A stretch of DNA of 64,000 nucleotides from Archaeoglobus sp. UBA234. Lineage in GTDB: Archaea > Halobacteriota > Archaeoglobi > Archaeoglobales > Archaeoglobaceae. Position 1 is the first letter of the stretch. Every line of letters starts with the position of its first letter. Below are positions 53,203 through 60,540 of this stretch, piece after piece. A program made the translations under genes and the position numbers. The notes below the pieces were generated by a model. That model was not told the origin of the DNA. It saw only the letters and a list, made by a program, of their open reading frames with translations, and did no database searches. Location of the stretch: the NCBI GenBank assembly GCA_002494625.1, contig DACH01000004.1, forward strand, positions 1 through 64,000, given 5' to 3'.

Positions 53203-53859
53203 ATGAGGGTCCTTTCAATCCACGGTGTCCCGCTAATTGGACTTTATGTTAGAGTTACTGAGGACGCAGCGATTGTTGGAGTAAAGGACAGAAACATAGA
53301 AGAAATTGTAGCGGAAGAGCTTGATGTGGAGGTTGTGCAGACCACCATAGCCGGATCTGAGCTTGTCGGTGCAATGGCTGCTGCAAACTCAAATGGTGTT
53401 GTAGTGTGTCACCATACAACCAGAAAAGAGATTGAGAGGCTTGAAAGAGTTTTTGATGTTAAAGTAATTGAGACCAACATGACATGTCTGGGGAACAACA
53501 TCTGTATCAACGACAGTGGTGCTATAATGCACCCTGAAATAGGAAAAGATGTTGTGAGAACAGTTTCAGATTTTCTCAATGTTGATGTATCAACAGGGAC
53601 GATCGGTGGACTTAAAACTGTTGGAATGGCTGCCGTAGTTACGAACAAAGGGGGTCTTTTAAATCCAAATACAACAGAATGGGAAGTTGACAAGATTTCA
53701 AAGCTTTTCCGCATTGAGGTAGAAAAAGGAACTGTCAATTTCGGCAGTGATATGGTGGGTGCAGGGCTGATTGCCAACACAAAAGGATATATAGCCGGAA
53801 GGGACACCACAGGATTTGAGCTTGGAGTCATTGAGGAGGCTCTCAACTTTATCGATTAA
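53203..53859 (+). CDS. eif6: Translation initiation factor aIF6
   Basis: About 218 residues. Five quasi-repeats (for example VSTGTIGGLKTVGMAAVV, VEKGTVNFGSDMVGAGLI) build a pentein ring. It binds the 50S subunit and stops subunit joining until released. The frame opens at TTG 53194, ATG 53203 is chosen. It follows L31e, the usual archaeal order. Confidence 0.95.
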   Translation: MRVLSIHGVPLIGLYVRVTEDAAIVGVKDRNIEEIVAEELDVEVVQTTIAGSELVGAMAAANSNGVVVCHHTTRKEIERLERVFDVKVIETNMTCLGNNICINDSGAIMHPEIGKDVVRTVSDFLNVDVSTGTIGGLKTVGMAAVVTNKGGLLNPNTTEWEVDKISKLFRIEVEKGTVNFGSDMVGAGLIANTKGYIAGRDTTGFELGVIEEALNFID

Positions 53860-53874
53860 CAGGGGGTGATTGAT

Positions 53875-54057
53875 GTGCTTTTCGAGATTAGTGGAAAGTT
53901 CAGAAACGGAGAGACCTGGAGAGTCTTTACGAAGGTTATTGAGGCTCACAATGAAAGTTTTGCAAAGGAAAAGGTGTACTCCCTCATCGGAAGCAACCAC
54001 AAGGTTAAGAGAAATCTTATAAAGATTGAAAAGGTCTCCCCCGTTGAGGAAGCTTGA
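53875..54057 (+). CDS. rplX: Ribosomal protein LX (L18a/L20a)
   Basis: About 60 residues. FEISGKFRNGETWRVFTK and KEKVYSLIGSNHKVKRNLIKI match the family. The frame opens at GTG 53866, but that codon lies in the ribosome site GGGGGTGAT; GTG 53875, four bases after it, gives the usual family start. The start codon is therefore GTG. Confidence 0.92.
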   Translation: MLFEISGKFRNGETWRVFTKVIEAHNESFAKEKVYSLIGSNHKVKRNLIKIEKVSPVEEA

Positions 54058-54073
54058 TCGAAGGTGGGTAAAA

Positions 54074-54499
54074 ATGGATGAAGAGCAGATTAAAAAAGAA
54101 GTTCAGGAAAGGCTGATCATGCTCCAGCAGCTTCAAAATGAGGCAGAGAATATTCAGAGAAGAATATTTGAAGTTGATGTTCTGGAAGCAGAGATTGACA
54201 AAACCATTGAGACTCTCGAGTACTTCGAAAGTCTTGATGATGGTGTGGATGCACTGATGAATCTCGGTTCCGGGGTATTCGCCTATGTAGATGTTAAAGA
54301 ATCGAAAAAAATGTTGGTTGATGTTGGTGCAGGGGTTGTAATCGAGAGAGAGGTAAAAGAGGTAATAGAAATACTCAAAAAAAGGAAAGAAAAGATAACA
54401 CAGGGCAAAGAACAATATACTCAGCTTCTTGAAAGAATTTACGCTCAGGCACAGCAAATACAATCAGAAATAGCAAAAATGAGTGCTAAAGAAAAGTAA
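54074..54499 (+). CDS. pfdA: Prefoldin alpha subunit
   Basis: About 141 residues. Two long coiled-coil helices with a beta hairpin region (LMNLGSGVFAYVDVKESKKM and VDVGAGVVIE) between; it forms the hexameric chaperone with beta subunits. AAGGTGGG lies nine bases before the ATG. It comes between LX and ftsY, a widely conserved archaeal neighbourhood. Confidence 0.94.
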   Translation: MDEEQIKKEVQERLIMLQQLQNEAENIQRRIFEVDVLEAEIDKTIETLEYFESLDDGVDALMNLGSGVFAYVDVKESKKMLVDVGAGVVIEREVKEVIEILKKRKEKITQGKEQYTQLLERIYAQAQQIQSEIAKMSAKEK

Positions 54500-54554
54500 T
54501 CTGTTAGAACAGCAGTATTCTATTGTATGGCGATAGCATTTAAAAGGTGAGGAG

Positions 54555-55595
54555 ATGTTCAAAGCTCTGAAAGAGAAACTCAAAGCATTCAAAAAGAAAG
54601 TTGATGAGAAGGCTGCAGAAGAGATTCAAGCTTCAGAGAGAATACAAAAGGTCGAGCAGCCTGAAAAAGTAGAGGAAAAGAAAAGGATTGAAGAACCACC
54701 AGCAAACAAAATTGGCATAAAAGATAAGATTTCCGCTCTTATACTTGAAAGAGAGATTATAATAGATGAGGGAAAACTCGAAGGTATTCTTTCAGAGCTG
54801 GAGATGATCCTCCTCGAGAGCGATGTGGCTTTTGATGTTGCAGAAGAGATCACAGGAAAATTAAAGGAGAAACTCGTCGGGATGAGAAAGAAGATAGGCC
54901 AGAAGCTATCTGATCTCGTGCTTGAGGAACTCAAAGGAATAATAAGGGAGATCCTCGATGTGAACAGATTTGACTTTGACGGTTTTGTTAAAGAAGTCAG
55001 AAAACCCGCAAACATAATTTTTGTTGGAGTGAATGGAACAGGAAAAACCACAACAATTGCGAAAATTGCAAAAAGGTTAATGGATGACGGCTATTCTGTA
55101 GTTCTTGCTGCAGGAGATACATTCAGAGCTGGTGCAATAGAGCAACTTGAAGAGCATGCCAAGAAACTCGGAGTGAAGCTGATAAAGCACAAAGCTGGAG
55201 CCGACCCGGCTGCCGTCATATATGACGCAATAAGGCATGCAGAAGCAAAAGAGATTGACTTCGTTCTCTCTGATACTGCCGGCAGAATGCATACGAAAAA
55301 GAATTTAATTGACCAGCTGGAGAAAATAAAGAGAGTCACAAAGCCAGATTTGACAATCTTCGTCGATGAGAGTCTCGCAGGAAATGACGCAGTGGAGAGG
55401 GCAAGGATGTTCAACGATGCAGTTGGAATAGATGGAAGTATTCTGACCAAGCTCGATGCCGATCCAAAGGGAGGGACCGCAATTTCAATCAGCTATATAA
55501 CAGGAAAGCCAGTTCTTTTTGTTGGAACCGGGCAGAGTTATGAAGATCTTGTTAAATTCGAGTCCGAGTGGTTAATTGGAAGGATCTTTGATTGA
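54555..55595 (+). CDS. ftsY: FtsY, signal recognition particle receptor
   Basis: 346 residues. A charged N-terminal A region (~1-55), the N four-helix domain and the G domain with GVNGTGKTTT (158-167), DTFRAGAIEQLEEHA, DTAGRMHTKKNL and LTKLDADPKGG. It docks SRP-ribosome complexes at the membrane. The short A region is typical of archaea. GGTGAGG lies five bases before the ATG. Confidence 0.95.
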   Translation: MFKALKEKLKAFKKKVDEKAAEEIQASERIQKVEQPEKVEEKKRIEEPPANKIGIKDKISALILEREIIIDEGKLEGILSELEMILLESDVAFDVAEEITGKLKEKLVGMRKKIGQKLSDLVLEELKGIIREILDVNRFDFDGFVKEVRKPANIIFVGVNGTGKTTTIAKIAKRLMDDGYSVVLAAGDTFRAGAIEQLEEHAKKLGVKLIKHKAGADPAAVIYDAIRHAEAKEIDFVLSDTAGRMHTKKNLIDQLEKIKRVTKPDLTIFVDESLAGNDAVERARMFNDAVGIDGSILTKLDADPKGGTAISISYITGKPVLFVGTGQSYEDLVKFESEWLIGRIFD

Positions 55596-55651
55596 TTTTT
55601 AGATTGATTTTTAGATTGATCTATTTCAGTGAATTTTCAGTGAATTTTCAG
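55590..55651. repeat. Two short tandem repeats between ftsY and lig
   Basis: First GATTGATTTTTA repeated twice plus a partial copy (12-base unit, 55590-55620), then CAGTGAATTTT twice plus CAG (11-base unit, 55627-55651). The ftsY stop codon lies in the first and the lig stop in the second. They fill the gap between two convergent genes and supply T tracts that may end transcription from both sides. Confidence 0.7.
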
Positions 55652-57339
55652 GTAAACTGGCTCTCATAGAGCTTTGCAATCCTTTCGATTGTATCTGCCT
55701 CCTCTACATCCTTATCCTCTCTGAGCCTCACAAATCTCGGAAATCTCAGAGCATAACCGCTTTCATACTTTGGACTTTTCTGTATTTCCTGATAAGCCAC
55801 TTCAAAAACATACCTTGGTCTTAGAACCACCTTTTTTCCCTCTTCCAGCTCTATTTCCGGTTTGAATAGCTCAGTAAGTTCCTCAAGGTCATCCTCTGTA
55901 AAACCGGTTGCAACCCTTCCAACTGGAATCAGCTGCTGATTTTCATCCAGACACGCGAGCACAAAAGAGCTGAGAAGGTGACTTCTTTTTCCTTCCCCCC
56001 ATTCACCTCCTACCACAACCAGATCCAGAGTTTCCATTACTTCCTTGAGCTTCAGCCAGTGCTTTCCTCTCTTACCCGGAATGTAAGGTGATAGGGGATT
56101 TTTTATCATCACTCCCTCATGTCCGGCATTTATTGAATCTTCAAAAATTTCTCTCACCTTCTCGGCACTTGATGTGATGTGCTGTTCCGCAACCCTTATA
56201 CCCTCTCCGGATTTTACAACCGCTTCGAGGATTTTTCTTCTTTCTGCTAAGGGGAGATCTATCGTCTCTCCCCCATCATAAACAGGATTTTTGCAGTAAA
56301 GTATGTCAAAAAGGTTTACAATGATGGGTATCTTTTCCATGGCTTTTGAAACCTCATGTTTTCTCCTGAACCTTCTGAGGATATTTTGAAAGGGAAGAGG
56401 ACGACCGTCCTTTACAGCAACAGCCTCACCATCAAGTATGACTCCACTTTCAACGCTCTCTACAACCATGTTCACGACATCCGGCAGAGCATGAGTTACA
56501 TTTTCGAGCCTCCTTGAAAATATCGTGACCTTCCCATCAGAATAGTGAATCTGTACCCTCGTTCCATCAAACTTCCACTCAACCGCAACCTCACCGATGT
56601 CCTTTATAGCTGATTCCACACTCTCTGCAACCTGGGCAAGCATCATTCTTACGGGTGTGTGGGGCTTTATCTTAAGTTTAAGCAACCCCTCCTCTCCCTC
56701 CTTCTTCGCAGTAAGGGCAACCTTCCCAAAATCGTTGGTTATCATGTATGCTCTCTCAACAAGTTCAGAACTAACATTATATGCCTTCGCAATAGCATCC
56801 CTCAGTATCCCCTCTCCCACACCAAGCCTCATTTCTCCGAGCAGAAGGCGTGTAAGATACCTGGCTTCAAGTGGAGTAGCTGAGGAGAAAAGATCAATGA
56901 GCATTTTTATTTTCTTTTTCTGGCTTTTCTCTCCCTTCAGACTGCTCATCGAATCAAATACCTCTCTCAGATAAGAGAGGGTTATTTCCTCTTGAAAAAG
57001 GGATGTCTGCAGCTTTTTTTCGAGAGCGATTTCAGCGGCAAAACCCAGATCACCTTTTTCCTTCACATACTCCTCAATCTTATCTTTTTTTAAACCAGTT
57101 GTAATTCTCAGAGCCTCATATATCAAACCAACTCCAATCCCTACCTCTCTTTCATCCCCTGGAGGGTAAATTCTCCCAGTTATAAAAAGAGAAAAATTAT
57201 AGATGTCCTCATCCCACTCCAGTTTCCTCAAAAAATCCGAAATCCTTGCAGCAAGCTCTAAGGTGGAGGAAATTTTTTCCAGTTCTGTGCAGAACTCAGA
57301 AAACTCGGCGAAGGATAAACTTTCGTTCATAGCGTTCAT
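55648..57339 (-). CDS. lig: ATP-dependent DNA ligase
   Basis: 563 residues. The adenylated lysine is K256 in EWKFDGTRV; an N-terminal DNA-binding domain precedes it, and the OB domain with motif LGKHWLK-like GKHWLKLKEV and KVVLRPRYVFEVAYQEIQ follows. It joins Okazaki fragments. ATGs at 57339 and 57330 have no ribosome site; TTTTATATA 25 bases upstream of 57339 suggests a leaderless start there. Confidence 0.95.
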   Translation of the reverse strand: MNAMNESLSFAEFSEFCTELEKISSTLELAARISDFLRKLEWDEDIYNFSLFITGRIYPPGDEREVGIGVGLIYEALRITTGLKKDKIEEYVKEKGDLGFAAEIALEKKLQTSLFQEEITLSYLREVFDSMSSLKGEKSQKKKIKMLIDLFSSATPLEARYLTRLLLGEMRLGVGEGILRDAIAKAYNVSSELVERAYMITNDFGKVALTAKKEGEEGLLKLKIKPHTPVRMMLAQVAESVESAIKDIGEVAVEWKFDGTRVQIHYSDGKVTIFSRRLENVTHALPDVVNMVVESVESGVILDGEAVAVKDGRPLPFQNILRRFRRKHEVSKAMEKIPIIVNLFDILYCKNPVYDGGETIDLPLAERRKILEAVVKSGEGIRVAEQHITSSAEKVREIFEDSINAGHEGVMIKNPLSPYIPGKRGKHWLKLKEVMETLDLVVVGGEWGEGKRSHLLSSFVLACLDENQQLIPVGRVATGFTEDDLEELTELFKPEIELEEGKKVVLRPRYVFEVAYQEIQKSPKYESGYALRFPRFVRLREDKDVEEADTIERIAKLYESQFT

Positions 57340-57356
57340 TTATTAGAATTCGATTT

Positions 57357-57381
57357 GAGGATATATAAAACTATTTAAGGA
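57357..57381. promoter_or_regulatory. Divergent promoter region of lig and the kinase gene
   Basis: GGATATATAAAAC (centre ~57363) lies 25 bases from the lig ATG on the minus strand, and TATTTAAGG (centre ~57376) 25 bases from the kinase ATG at 57400. Both genes would then have near-leaderless messages from overlapping promoters in a 60-base gap. Confidence 0.45.
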
Positions 57382-57399
57382 TTGTGACAGACTTTTCAC

Positions 57400-58323
57400 A
57401 TGGTATTTCTCGTCGGGATAGCAGGAGACAGTGCTTCAGGTAAAACTACCTTTGCACAGGGGATTGTCAGATTGTTCGGGAAGAAGAATGTGAAAACCCT
57501 CTCACTTGACAATTACCACCTCTACAACAGAGAGGAAAGAAGGAGACTCAATCTGACCCCCTTGAATCCTGCAGCAAATGATTTTGTAAAAATCCAGGAA
57601 GATATTGAAAAGCTCAAAAATGGTGAAGATATTATCATGCCAGTTTACAGTCATGAGACAGGAGACTTTGAAACTCCTGTTGTCTTCAAACCGGGAAAGA
57701 TAGTTATCGTTGAAGGACTGCATCCCTTTTACAAAAAGACGATATCAGATCTTTTCGACCTCAGAGTTTTTATAGATCCAGAATATGATGTCAGGAGGGA
57801 ATGGAAAATCAAAAGAGATGTTGAAAAGAGAGGTTACAGAATTGAAGATGTAATAAAAGAGATGGAGTTAAGAAAGGTAGACTACAAAAAATACATAGAG
57901 AAACAGAAAAGAAGGGCTGAAATAATCGTAAAGATAAGAAAAGACAGAAAAGGAGAGAGTTGCAGAATGGGCTCATCCTACTGGATTAAAATACTTCAGG
58001 AAGTGAGTGGGGAGAGGTTATCGAGTGTGAGGATCCCCATTGACCTGTCATCAATGTGTGAGCTTGAAGCGGATGAGTTTTACTTCGAGTATAGAAAGAT
58101 AAAGAGAGGAAAGAGAGTTTTCAGCCAGATTGAATTCAACGGTACGCTTTCAAGAGAGGCAGTTTCAGAGCTGGAAAACTCAATTTCAAAAATCTCCGGT
58201 GGTGGAAAGGTTTTCGAGGGTGATGTAATCAATGAAACAGATATTGCGAGATTTATAATAGGGTGGAGGGTGGCTGAAAGGTACAGAAAGTTTACGAGAA
58301 AGTTTATGAACATGGGATCCTGA
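57400..58323 (+). CDS. Phosphoribulokinase / uridine kinase family protein
   Basis: 307 residues. P-loop GDSASGKTT (9-17), the LSLDNYHLYNREERR segment with the catalytic Asp region, PVYSHETGDFE and IVEGLHPFY are hallmarks of the PRK/uridine kinase fold. The segment DLFDLRVFIDPEYDVRREWKIKRD is the PRK-type substrate region. Archaeal members in methanogens act as phosphoribulokinase in the reductive hexulose-phosphate pathway with Rubisco; this could do the same. Uridine kinase activity is the alternative. No Rubisco gene is in the window. Confidence 0.82.
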   Translation: MVFLVGIAGDSASGKTTFAQGIVRLFGKKNVKTLSLDNYHLYNREERRRLNLTPLNPAANDFVKIQEDIEKLKNGEDIIMPVYSHETGDFETPVVFKPGKIVIVEGLHPFYKKTISDLFDLRVFIDPEYDVRREWKIKRDVEKRGYRIEDVIKEMELRKVDYKKYIEKQKRRAEIIVKIRKDRKGESCRMGSSYWIKILQEVSGERLSSVRIPIDLSSMCELEADEFYFEYRKIKRGKRVFSQIEFNGTLSREAVSELENSISKISGGGKVFEGDVINETDIARFIIGWRVAERYRKFTRKFMNMGS

Positions 58324-58448
58324 TACAGAACTCTATTTACTCCTGCTCAGAGAGTCAAATTAAATCTAAGCAGAATACCAAAATCTTCATAAACCCAAAC
58401 CCGGAAAAGGTATCGCTGATAAAAGTTGGTTTGGCTCGAAAATAACCT

Positions 58449-58532
58449 GCGGGGGTTGCCGAGTCAGGAAAAGGCGCTAGATTGAGGGTCTAGTCCCGTA
58501 GGGGTCCGAGGGTTCAAATCCCTCCCCCCGCA
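58449..58532 (+). tRNA. tRNA-Leu (anticodon GAG)
   Basis: 84 bases, class II with a long variable arm. The acceptor GCGGGGG pairs with CCCCCGC, anticodon stem CTAGA/TCTAG holds the loop TTGAGGG with GAG at 58484-58486, and the T arm is GAGGG-TTCAAAT-CCCTC. The discriminator base is A. CCA is not encoded. No intron. It reads CUC and CUU codons. Confidence 0.97.
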
Positions 58533-58560
58533 CTCGGATGCTTTTTGGGAAGATAGAAAA

Positions 58561-58635
58561 GGGCCCGTAGCCTAGCATGGATAAGGCGACGGCCTCCTAA
58601 GCCGTAGATCGCGGGTTCAAATCCCGCCGGGTCCG
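58561..58635 (+). tRNA. tRNA-Arg (anticodon CCT)
   Basis: 75 bases. The acceptor GGGCCCG pairs with CGGGTCC (one G-T pair), anticodon stem ACGGC/GCCGT with loop CTCCTAA gives CCT at 58596-58598, and the T arm is GCGGG-TTCAAAT-CCCGC. Discriminator G, CCA not encoded. It reads AGG. It is 28 bases after tRNA-Leu, so both may come from one transcript. Confidence 0.97.
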
Positions 58636-58962
58636 CTATAAAATAAATTACAGAGGAGTTCTTAATCTTACCGAACTTTCTGAATGGGTGTTTTCCCATT
58701 TGTTTCTGATTGAATTACGCTATAATCTTATCTGGATTTTTTGGATTTTCAGTCTCAATTTCCTTATACGCAAGTTCACTGTGCTGAATATCCTTTTGAT
58801 TTGCTTGGTTTTAGTTTGAGTTTAAGGGTAAAGAGAGTGTTAGAAGTTGACTGAGGGTTGGTTTGGGAAGATCCCTTATCAGCAGCATATTTCAGATATA
58901 CTTAACACCACATCTGAAGCATACTGAAGCCATAAAAATTTATGAACTACAAAGCCATCAAA
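58636..58962. other. Intergenic region after the tRNAs
   Basis: 327 bases between tRNA-Arg and the vapC stop. No open frame with coding character, no strong hairpin and no repeat stood out on either strand. It contains T-rich runs (GGATTTTTTGGATTTTC near 58734) that may end the tRNA transcript. Confidence 0.5.
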
Positions 58963-59388
58963 TCACCCAACATCAAACAGCTTCAAACCGAACTCAACAA
59001 ACCTCTCGAAATGTTTTTTGTTAAAAGTTGCTATTGCTGCATTTCTGTTTATGCAGATTGCTGCAATCATCGCATCGAACCTTCCAACTGGATTACCCAT
59101 CCTCTCGAGATGGTTTTCAAGTTTTGCTGATAGGAGAGCATCCTCTGATGTGAAACCAAAGGTTTTCAGAAATCTGATTTCATCTGGCAGAGATTTGCTG
59201 ATTCTACTAAAACCATAGGCGATCTCGTGCAGGTTTATTGAAGTTGTCGCCACATCATATCCTTCAAGTTCCTCCAGCACTCTTTCACCTTTTGCTGAAC
59301 TTTTGTCGAAAATCTCTATCAGGACATCGGTGTCAAGAATTATCAGGAAAATCCCTCCTCTCGCTCCTCTTTGTATAGATTTCCTCAA
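58963..59388 (-). CDS. vapC: VapC toxin, PIN-domain ribonuclease
   Basis: Up to 141 residues. The PIN core begins LIILDTDVLIEIF (D19 and D21 by this numbering), with a conserved Glu in INLHEIAYGF and Asp in GRFDAMIAAIC, forming the acidic metal site that cuts RNA, usually tRNA. ATG 59388 has no ribosome site; GAGGAGGG lies six bases before a CTG at 59344-59346 right before IILDTD, which may be the true start. It overlaps vapB by 56 bases from the ATG, and by 14 bases if CTG is used. Confidence 0.85.
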   Translation of the reverse strand: MRKSIQRGARGGIFLIILDTDVLIEIFDKSSAKGERVLEELEGYDVATTSINLHEIAYGFSRISKSLPDEIRFLKTFGFTSEDALLSAKLENHLERMGNPVGRFDAMIAAICINRNAAIATFNKKHFERFVEFGLKLFDVG

Positions 59389-59560
59389 GCATCATTTTTT
59401 TCTCTTCCTCGACGATATCCACCTTGTTTCTGATTTTCTTGAGGAGGGCCACCCCTCTACCCTCAACGAGTTTTTCGATCAACTCACTGAATGATTCATC
59501 TCCCTTTATGGCGAGGAGTTTTTCGTAAACTTCATCCCGTATTGTTATTGTTTTAACCAT
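59333..59560 (-). CDS. vapB: VapB antitoxin
   Basis: 75 residues. TITIRDEVYEKLLAIKGDES then FSELIEKLVEGRG is the ribbon-helix-helix pattern of archaeal VapB (DUF217-like) antitoxins, followed by a charged C-terminal toxin-binding tail. It precedes and overlaps vapC as usual; the pair is likely autoregulated through the RHH domain. The AT-rich stretch TTTAAACTTAACTTTATG just upstream probably holds the promoter. Confidence 0.85.
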   Translation of the reverse strand: MVKTITIRDEVYEKLLAIKGDESFSELIEKLVEGRGVALLKKIRNKVDIVEEEKKMMLEEIYTKRSERRDFPDNS

Positions 59561-60060
59561 GTTTAAACTTAACTTTATGTTTATTTAAGAGTTGTGTTGT
59601 ATCTGTTGCGGGAGCGTAAGAAGAGCGCTTACATAACCCAGAACGGGTTCTTGATTTGCCTCTCATCCTCTATGAGATCCGTCCGGATTTCTGAAATGCT
59701 CAACTTCCTTTCACACACCTTCGGTTGTCTCACTACCAAAAATCATACTTACCCGAGAATCCGGGGCAGCTTTTTGCTCTTTTTATCAGGGATACTCTCA
59801 TCTCCATGAACTATTCCGTTTTTAATTAGTTTATCAACCACTACTTCCGAATTTCTCAGAACAAAATAACTGACTCATATTTTTCGAAAACTCATTGACT
59901 GATTCATTGACTTAGCCATTGTTTTTTGTAAGTGAAAAACTATCTGAGAGCTATCAAAAGCTTTTCTTAGATTGATCAAATTGAATTTAAAGTGGGTGAG
60001 ATTAAACATTAGCTCATCTCAGACAATTCAAAGCTGTAACAATTAATTTTTAATATTACT
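59561..60060. other. Intergenic region with decayed minus-strand coding
   Basis: 500 bases. On the minus strand two broken frames look protein-like: 59874-59749 (no start codon; contains NSEVVVDKLIKNGIVHGDES) and 59733-59629 (GTG start; contains RTDLIEDERQIKNPFW), separated by stops. I do not recognise the family. They may be pieces of one lost gene beside the toxin-antitoxin pair. The promoter of the MaoC gene should be near 60030. Confidence 0.4.
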
Positions 60061-60540
60061 ATGGAAAGTACGATTATGAGCAGGGAATCGATATACTTTG
60101 AATCGATAGAGGTTGGGGATGTTATCGAATCTATACCAAGAACCATTGTGGAATCCGATATCTGGCTGTTTGCATACCTTACAGCTGACTTTTTTCCGAT
60201 TCATACAGACATAGAGTTTGCCAGAAAAACACCCTTTGGGGAGAGAATTGCACAGGGTATGCTGGTATTATCCATAGCTCTTGGAATGATAGATCAGGTG
60301 GTTCTCTCAAGATTCGATGTGAGTTCGGTTGTTGCCTTCTTCGGGATCCAGAATGTAAGATTCCTGCGCCCTGTTTTCATAGGGGATACTGTGAAGGCAA
60401 TTTCCAAGGTGAAGGAAAAGGTGGACAGGGATGAGAACTCAGGAGTTGTAACATACCAGCTGGAAGTAAAAAATCAAAGAGATGAGACCGTTTTAACAGC
60501 TGACTACTCCGTGCTTATCAGGAAAACTCCTCTAGAATAA
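60061..60540 (+). CDS. MaoC-family (R)-specific enoyl-CoA hydratase
   Basis: 159 residues with a single hot-dog domain. ADFFPIHTD carries the catalytic Asp43 and His48 of the hydratase 2 motif, and FGERIAQGMLVLSIALGM is the conserved helix. It hydrates enoyl-CoA or dehydrates hydroxyacyl-CoA. ATG 60061 or 60076 could be used. Its 3' end overlaps the convergent acyl-CoA ligase gene by 23 bases. Confidence 0.9.
   Translation: MESTIMSRESIYFESIEVGDVIESIPRTIVESDIWLFAYLTADFFPIHTDIEFARKTPFGERIAQGMLVLSIALGMIDQVVLSRFDVSSVVAFFGIQNVRFLRPVFIGDTVKAISKVKEKVDRDENSGVVTYQLEVKNQRDETVLTADYSVLIRKTPLE

Noticed and set aside
59594..59809. 71-codon plus-strand frame above vapB
   Set aside because: No recognisable motif and no ribosome site; the minus strand over the same bases reads more like former coding sequence.
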